Shown: piece by piece, positions 57,000 to 64,000 of the stretch
How the letters are laid out: every line of letters starts with the position of its first letter
How positions within the stretch are numbered: position 1 is the stretch's first letter
Assembly (NCBI RefSeq): GCF_028640845.1
Contig: NC_080541.1
Location: 155,588,502 to 155,652,501 of the forward strand
DNA: 64,000 nt
Direction of reading: 5' to 3'
Origin: Ahaetulla prasina
Lineage: Eukaryota > Chordata > Lepidosauria > Squamata > Colubridae
Program-made: the position numbers and the translations under genes
Notes under the pieces: model-generated
Told to the model about the DNA's origin: nothing
What the model saw: the letters and a program-made list of their open reading frames with translations, nothing else
Databases searched by the model: none

Positions 57000-58685
57000 T
57001 ATGAGAAATAACATAGAGACCCTTTAAGATCATCTTCTGAAGAGTTCAACTGAAATTGCAGAGTTGGAGGGGTGTGGTCAAAAGTTTAATGGATAAATAA
57101 TAATAGTTGTTTTTATTCCTCTCCTGGACTACTGACTCACTGAAGGAATTATCCTTTCCTATCTACTCTAATAAAAGCAGCATTTGAAAGAAGCATATTT
57201 TCACTCAACCCTAGCATTTGTTTGCTTATTTGTTATCATTCTTTTATGTACCTTTTTAATCTGACCATTATTATCTCAATCATATCTTCCATGTTAAGAT
57301 GATGTTGAATTTCTGTTAAGAATGCCGATCAGTAGATGTTCATTAACTGTGTCGTGGAAATAGGATCTGAGCAAAACGTACTTTGCACTTGGTGACAATT
57401 GCGATATCTAATGTTAATATACTTGGTAGATGGTTTAGATTATTTAGCTAGGACTATGGCTATAATGTCCTTTCTTTGGACAACTCCCCTGCTGCTATGC
57501 CGCCACCAGCAGCAGCAGCTTTATTTTCTATGTAAGTGATTGGCAAAGGTTTTTCTTCATGTACGTAGATTTTATAGGACCTGTGGTTGCTGGCCTGTAC
57601 TAGTAATTGGGTGATATGGCAGCAGGGTTAAACTTTAAACAATGAATGGAAATGGAAGGGAAACCTATTCTCATAATCTGAATTCCTCTTGTATAGACCT
57701 GTGATTTACATCAGAGACATAGCTTTGTTGTGACCAATGGCAATATATCATCCCTTAAAATACATGGTATTTAAGGGGCACATTGCTCCCCCCAAAATGT
57801 AAATTAGGACATATTAGTCACTGAGGGTAAGGGAAAAAAATTTGGGTTCATTTATGTTGCCTTTACATTAAAAACAACCACCATATCCTATCATATATAT
57901 CATTTAGAAGTGCCTGAGTATCTTGTTTTTAAAGATCACCTAAAAATATGTATTTATGGAGAGAAATGCATAGTCAATCTTTGAAAAGTAAATGAAAACA
58001 ACCAAGAAGATAGTTTAGATCATCTGCAAATATAGAAACTTAAACTCAGACAGCACAATACATACAGAACAGCATTTTGTAACTTTAACAGAATGAGATC
58101 TCAGGTCTTTTTGTTATGATTTAATGTTGGACATTTGTTATCAAGACACCAAACTCTTGTTTTTGCAAGAAAAAAATAAAACTTTTTGAAAGTGCACCCC
58201 CTTAAATAAATGGTTATTTTCTTTCAAACATTTGAATCCAATCTTTGTATATTTTAGAGGCAGCTGTGTAATGGGTGCTGCAATTTAGAAAAATAGCTTG
58301 GGTGGATATGCGAAGGTCTGATGCTTTATTCATAATGAAAGCTATTCACATGGGCAGCCATCTAAACAAGTTATTTTAAGAGTCGGCATAAGCTCTTGCA
58401 GTGACTAGCATATTTCTTGATTTAATACATATTTCTTATACAGACATTGTACATTTCTTGGAAACAAAATTGTGACTTATGCAAGGGAAAAAAATGATGA
58501 TTCTAACTGCAGAGCACATTGTCCCGCACCCAAAATAAAAATACAACATTTTCAAAGAGAAGAGTAAAACGTTTACACTGGCTATGTCATATCCTCTATT
58601 TAAAAAAGGAATCAACATGCTAGTTGGTATTTATAGAGAGAAAAAACAATATGAAATATATTAATATATATTATTTAGCATTAAC
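57000..58685. other. Unannotated unique sequence
   Basis: I see no gene. A short CAG run (57506-57522, ccaccagcagcagcagc) is present. Confidence 0.5.
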
Positions 58686-58689
58686 TCTG

Positions 58690-58800
58690 CAGCCTTTTTG
58701 GTGTAGTGGTCATGATACCTAGTTAGAAACCAGGAGACCATAAATTCTAAGCCCAGTTTATGCACAAAGCCAGCTAGATGACCTTAGAAAGGAGACAAGG
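58690..58800 (+). mobile_element. Sauria-type SINE head fragment
   Basis: ggtgtagtggtcatgatacc, then aaaccaggagaccataaatt and agccagctagatgacctta correspond to the tRNA-derived head and early body of the SINE at 33642-33860. The body and tail are missing. Confidence 0.6.
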
Positions 58801-60815
58801 GTGATTGTCAAGAAAGCTGCGGGAACTTGTCCAGTCACCAGGACTCAGCACTAACACAAAGGCACACACATACACACAGTTAACTGTAGTTCTTACCCAT
58901 TTATCTGCACCTGCAACAGTAGTAATTAGGCTTATAATGAATAAGTGAAAATCTACTCTCTTATACTGCATTGTATTTCCTATCAGCAACTCCTAATTTT
59001 GGGACTTTCTATTCACTGTATTGTTTGCAATAGCTCTGGAAAATTCTGTGATCAAAATATAGATAATACAAATACAACACTAATGTTATTAAGTCTGTTT
59101 CTCCTTATCAGCTGTTCATATTTGTTCTCTCTCTACTTTTGTTGGCTCCTTTATCTGCTTTTGCCAGTTAATTGTTTTTGAGGTTTGTTGATGTTTAAGA
59201 CATAGACATTGGACTATATTTTTGGAAGTTGATCCCAGTGGCGCTTGTTCTTGTTTTGATCTGGGTGCAGAGATTGACTGAAGAGGAAATATTTATTGAC
59301 ATTAAACCTTTAAGGGCTAATATTAAGATGCTGAAGGAATTTGCTGATGGTCTGGATGAATAGATATAATCTTCGAAAAAACCTGGAGAATTTATTTTCA
59401 AGGAGAATTTGTAAGGGATTAAGGGAACTAAAGAATAGAGCTGTAGGGAGATCTGGATTCAAAAGGTAAATGGTAATTCAAGAAGCACTTAGAGATAAAT
59501 GTAGTACTTGTAAGAACTATATGAAGCTTTTGTGAGATAGGTAACCATATAAATTTGATAAAAACATAAATAAATATAGAAAGGGTTATTCAGCTGGCCA
59601 CCCTTGTTCGGGTCCAAAGGGACCTTAGTTCCCCACCCTCCCCAGACCTGCCAGGCACTTTGGCCTGGGCCTTCCCTGCAGCCTAGACCAGACTACTTCT
59701 AATGAGGTCTCTTTCTTGGTGTGCTCCTTGGTTTTATAATGAGTTTTGAGAGATGAAACACCAGAAGCAATGCTTAAAACATTGTTGGAGAAAGACGAAA
59801 AGTGTCATGACTTCAGAACCAGGCTCCAAACCATAGGACAATCATGTCCTCACTGGGCCCTGTGATCCAGCAGCTACTAAATGAAACACACTCTCTCAGA
59901 TCTCTCCTAAACTAGGATTGAACCTTCTTTATCCAATAGGGTGCCAAGAAGCAGAGCAAATCGCCTCAGCATGAGAATCCTGTACCCAATCAAAATAAGT
60001 ACCTCATTATTTTGTGCAAGATGCTGACTCTGCAAGCAATAGTACTGCTTCGTTACTGGCAACAACTGAGCAAAAGAACTCTCAGCTCTGTTAGTGTGGC
60101 AGGGAGAGAATTTAAACTGTGCAGGGACTGTCTTCTATTGCTGGAAGCATCTTTGGAATCTAGTTTTGAGTTTTGTTTATTCTTATGTCTAACTTCTGCT
60201 ATGTTTTTGACCTTGGTGTGTTTCCTGGCCAGATCTCTGACTGTTTCCTTGGAATTTTTCAAGATATTGTAGGTTTCTGATTATGGACTATCTGACTTGG
60301 ATTACAATTTTCCCTCAGCCTCTAAACATTTTGCATACTCTTCCTCCCACTTCCCAATTCTTCTTCTTTTGCCCCTCTGTCTGTCTGCTGCCAGTTCACC
60401 AGACAAACTTCCTGATGCATACACACATTCTGCTCCAGTCACTCTACTCCAACCATCCATACCCACATTTTGTCTCCTTGCTGCATTTTGACCAACCACA
60501 GTGTGTTTTCTACTAGCCAGAATCTCTGCAAGCTTTGCCTTCTCTCCAAGTGCCCACATTGCACCCACCCAATTGCATAGGTACTTTCTACCTTTGCTGA
60601 AGCCAGGACACAGACACAAAAATGCAAATCTGCTACAATGTGAGAAGAGCCCATATTTTGGCCTCCCTGATTGTGTTTGATTCTGATTCTTCCTGATTAT
60701 ATCTGAGGAAGTAGACAAAGTCCTTTTATTTGTTAGTTCATTTACCTCACTGACAGTTCTTGGCCTGTTCTAGCTTATTAAAGCAGCTTGGGAGATAACC
60801 ACAAGTTCATGTGGT
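58801..60815. other. Unannotated; possible dispersed-repeat fragment at about 59590-59770
   Basis: The complement of ggtgtgctccttggttttat near 59717-59737 resembles the start of the repeat at 16860-17150. A 138-codon antisense frame at 60302-60718 has a basic, Ala-rich C-terminal half, but I cannot assign it to any family and do not call it a gene. Confidence 0.35.
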
Positions 60816-60819
60816 TTTG

Positions 60820-61800
60820 GGCTCTTTGAGAGATGGGGTGATCACACCAACCTTGAAGGAGATGATGGTATGCCCCTTCCTCATGTAGTCATTACTGGGC
60901 CCATCCCTGTTGGAGAATTATTGGCAAAAGTTATGGAACAGGTGATTGAATGACAACTACAGAGGATCTTGAAGGAAATGGATAATCTGGACTCATTTCA
61001 ATCTACCTTTAGGCCAGGGTAGATTAGAAACAGCACTGGTGGCACTTGCTGATGACTTTTGGTGGAGCCTGAATGGAAGGGACACATCCATTCTAGTTTT
61101 CTTTGATCTTTCTGTGGCATTAGAAATTATCAACTACTGTATCCTTCTGGTATGGCTAGTGGAGTGAGAGGCACTATGGTCCAGTTGTTCTCCTCCTTCC
61201 TAGGTAGTCAGTTCCAGTCAATGTTGGAGGGGAAGAGATGACATATTCAACCCCTCATGTGTGATGCACCTCTGAGCATAACATAGGCACCCTCTCCTGT
61301 TTAGTATCAACATGAATTCAATGATGAGGTCATCCACCAGTTTGGGGTGTGGGATCAGTATGATGATGATACCCAGCTTTATATCTCCACCATCTCCTGA
61401 GTATCATGGGTAAAATGGTCAGAGTACTGATCCAATGGAGCTGTTTGGTACTGAATGAGACAGAACAGGCATAGGTTTAAGACTAAATGTCTGTGGCTAT
61501 TTAGATCCTCTAGGTCAGGGTTGTTGACATCCTTGGTTTTGCATAAGACTGCGTTTTCATAATCAAAACTGGTGCCCAAGTCATTCTGGACTCACAGGTA
61601 CTGCTTAACAAGCAGGTGGCAATTATGGCCAGGAGAGCCTTTGCCCAGGTTCATCTTGTGTGCCACTTGTGCTCTTTCCTCAATCATGAGGCCATTTAGA
61701 CAGTCATTCATGCCATGATCATCTCACAATGCTTTGGGTTAAAGTGTAGGAAATGCTTATCAGGCTTGCAGTTATTGGGTAGGATAGCAAATAACCCAAA
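60820..61800 (+). mobile_element. Ancient L2-like LINE fossil
   Basis: With frameshifts, the plus strand reads as a decayed CR1/L2-group RT. It has an ALADD.W-like block at about 61040-61070, SILVFFDLSVALEIINYCIL (about 61090-61145), a block resembling GSILSPLLFNIYMNSM at about 61270-61320, GV....YDDDTQLYIST (about 61343-61390, in which the usual YADD reads YDDD), and AQVILDSQVLLNKQVAIMAR then AFAQVHLV (about 61574-61660). It is much older than the L2-like copies at 4803-7655. Confidence 0.65.
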
Positions 61801-61827
61801 TATTCAAACCACTTTAGTAGATTAGAG

Positions 61828-61981
61828 CAGGGATACCAAATGTGGCCCCTGAAGAGTGGTGGACTTCAATTTCCAGAATTCCCCCGCCAGCATGAGCTAT
61901 AAATATGAGCAAGTTGCTGGCTGGGGAATTCTGGGAGTTGAAGTCGACCACACTTCAAGGAGCTAAATTTTGATATCCCTG
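61828..61981. mobile_element. hAT MITE, 154 bp
   Basis: The left end CAGGGATACCAAATG and right end TTTTGATATCCCTG are inverted. The flanks GATTAGAG (61820-61827) and GATTAGAA (61982-61989) match at 7 of 8. The middle has the palindromic pair gacttcaatttccagaattc and gaattctgggagttgaagtc. Confidence 0.9.
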
Positions 61982-61989
61982 GATTAGAA

Positions 61990-63390
61990 TAATGATAGAA
62001 AATAACTAAAAATACCTTTAACTAAGACAAATGCAAAGTTCTTCACTTGGGAAAAAATACAGGTACAGAATGGGGAAACCTGGCTTAGAAAGAATACTTG
62101 GAATAATAATTTACTGTAAATAATGCAATATGTGGTGGTTGTGGGTTACGTATCATGTTAATTTTCTAAACCATGGGATGTAATTGAAATATTGTTTGGT
62201 TCCTACTTCAGTGTTTTTATTCAGTTTTGGGTCCCCCACTTGAAAAATGTAAATGCTTTGAGTGAGTTCAGAGGGCAGTAAGGATGATCAGAGCACTGGA
62301 TACTAAGTCTATGAAAAGAAATGAAAGGAAGGTTTAAGGTTTAGCCTTAAGAAGATAAAACCAAGGATCATATAATAGCCCACTTCAAATACCTGGAAGA
62401 AGGTCAACATTTGTTCTGTATCAAGCAGAGTGTAGGTTACAAAATAATGGTTATAAATGGCAGAAAAAAGATTCTGATTAAATATTTTAAAAATAAACAA
62501 GTAAGACCCCTAAGAAAGGAAGGGTGGCAAGCTCCTCCTAACTGAATATTATCACATGAATAGCTTAGGTGCTATCAAATAGAAATGCTTTAATTTGTAT
62601 TATTGCACTGTGTGAAGGCTTCAGTTTAGTGACCTTGAGGCCCTTTTCCAGATCTGTGATTCTCTGTATCCATTCTACTGACAGAGATAATTGAGGCAGA
62701 ACAAAGACTATACATAGTCAAGTTTATCTGCCAAATGCCAAAAATAAGACATTCATCATTCCAAGGTATCTTCATGTGCTTCTTATTCTACATTATTAAT
62801 CTTACAGTTGAAAGAGAAATAGGTGTCCAGTGCTCTGGGTTCTTTTTTTTAATCGGCATTTTTAGAACCTTATGTCTAGCTGCTTTCCTGTATAAAGATT
62901 ATCTCCAAATTTAATTCCAAAAAATGGCTCAAGAACAATTTTCTATACTTTTTGCTTGATCTTCTTTCTTATGCATGGTTGAGAGGTTCTTGATACAATT
63001 GAATGAGCAGATTGGTGCTTTTTTTTTTTAAATGCTCAATCAATGCAATGCTTAATCAATGCACAGAAGTGCTTACGTACAATGAAATCAAGTTGGGGGA
63101 AAATGAAAATTGCATCGTTATGTCAATAATGATGATGTTGGTAAAATAACAGGTTTCTACTGCTTGATAACAACTTCCAAACAGAGCAATCATCCAAAAC
63201 CCTCAGTATCTGAAGGAAAATTTTGTTAGTGAGAATTCCGTAAAGATCCCTATTACAATCCGAATACTATCTTCTTGATATTCTTGTTAGTGTCATGTGT
63301 CTTGCAATAATAAGCACTGTCGGCTTAGAAGATTATAAAACTAATGCTTTAATGACCGAAAACCAAATCTCTATTTTCTATTAAAAGAAA
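61990..63390. other. Unannotated unique sequence
   Basis: No gene or clear repeat is recognised. Confidence 0.5.
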
Positions 63391-63402
63391 TATAGCGTAG
63401 GC

Positions 63403-63535
63403 CAGGGGTTTCTAACTCACGTCATCACAGCAGCATCACATGACACATCGGGACTTTTTTCCCCCTTTGCTAAACTGAGTGTGGGCATGGCCAGAGCGTG
63501 ACGCACCCAGCCTGGCTGGGAGTATGACAGTCCTG
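63403..63535. mobile_element. hAT MITE, 133 bp
   Basis: The left end CAGGGGTTTCTAACTC and right end GAGTATGACAGTCCTG are imperfect inverted repeats. The flanks GCGTAGGC and GTTTAGGC match at 6 of 8. The middle (ttttttccccctttgctaaa, tggccagagcgtgacgcacc) is shared with the MITE at 50273-50396. Confidence 0.78.
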
Positions 63536-64000
63536 GTTTAGGCATTCAACAGAACATTTGGTCAGTAGTATGATACCAATTCTGCAATAGTGTAAGGTAT
63601 AAGCAATTGACATTGCACAGAAAAAAAATCTTATTTCCATAGCAAAAAGGCTGAAGGTTGCAAATCAAATAGTTTCAAAAAATTATTGACAAAGTTATAT
63701 TCAAAAAGGGAAATTTCTCAAAGTTAATAAGATTTTTTTTTATCCTATTTAAGTAGCAACAGAAACTGAAGCCTAGCTGATGATCATTTTTCTACACTAT
63801 TCATTTTTGAACAGATTTTATACAAGTTACATAATTTGCAGTGTTTAATTTGCAAGATTTGCTATGATAATTGATTCTGAGGAAAACGCGAGATTCCTAA
63901 AAGTGATCTTGGACCCATATTTTATAAAACTTAACCATATGACTATTTTCGTAGTAAATGTAGGATCTAGAAAGATGGTTTTGAAAAAAAAAGATATAGA
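63536..64000. other. Unannotated, AT-rich
   Basis: I see no gene up to the window edge. Confidence 0.5.

Noticed and set aside
60302..60718. 138-codon antisense ORF as a gene
   Set aside because: No family features, no signal of splicing, and its surroundings look like old repeat sequence. It is kept only as a remark.

Overview
This is a repeat-rich, AT-rich piece of a vertebrate nuclear genome, most likely an advanced snake. The main reasons are three partial LINEs of the snake-type CR1-L3 ('Snake1') family, two of them ending in (AATAG)n arrays (4164-4253 and 45912-45967), Sauria-type and other tRNA-derived squamate SINEs, L2-like, CR1, L1 and Penelope-like retroelements, and many short hAT-type elements. 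The species assignment is inference from repeat families. There are no prokaryotic operons, rRNA genes, free-standing tRNA genes or CRISPR arrays.

The only host gene I can support is the 5' end of ADGRL4 (ELTD1), an adhesion G-protein-coupled receptor of endothelium, on the + strand. Exon 1 (41082-41103) carries the start codon and most of the signal peptide. Exon 2 (42523-42687) finishes the signal peptide and encodes the first EGF-like domain. Both splice sites are phase 1 and join cleanly. I could not find the next exon (calcium-binding EGF), so the window probably ends inside intron 2. The 41 kb upstream holds no recognisable gene.

Layout. 1-3740: an LTR-like fragment, a CR1-L3 RT fragment, and an old L1 with an inverted 5' part, itself interrupted by a second L1 on the other strand. 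4160-7660: a Snake1 3' end, then an L2-like LINE split by a second L2-like LINE inserted in the opposite orientation. 8255-8720: a second Snake1 copy. 9400-23100: mostly unique sequence with SINEs, hAT elements and palindromic MITEs. 23238-26722: a 3.4-kb 5'-truncated L1 bounded by a perfect target-site duplication. 29690-33860: an L2-like 3' end, a CR1 3' end, a GGGA/GGAA array, a hAT element and a Sauria SINE. 34-41 kb: largely unique, with one unexplained 111-codon ORF. 41-43 kb: ADGRL4 exons, one SINE and one hAT element. 45.9-53.6 kb: Snake1, SINEs, hAT elements and an L1 3' end. 53.7-57.0 kb: a cluster of Penelope-like element copies, including RT and GIY-YIG endonuclease coding sequence, with mirror-image ends. 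57-64 kb: unique sequence, an ancient L2-like LINE fossil and two hAT MITEs.

The mobile elements interact. LINEs have inserted into LINEs, one SINE carries the same 3' tail as the resident L2-like LINE, and the hAT elements share termini and 8-bp duplications while differing internally. I see no convincing new gene system. The most interesting items are the Penelope fold-back structure with its repeated hammerhead-like motif, and the split signal-peptide exon of ADGRL4.
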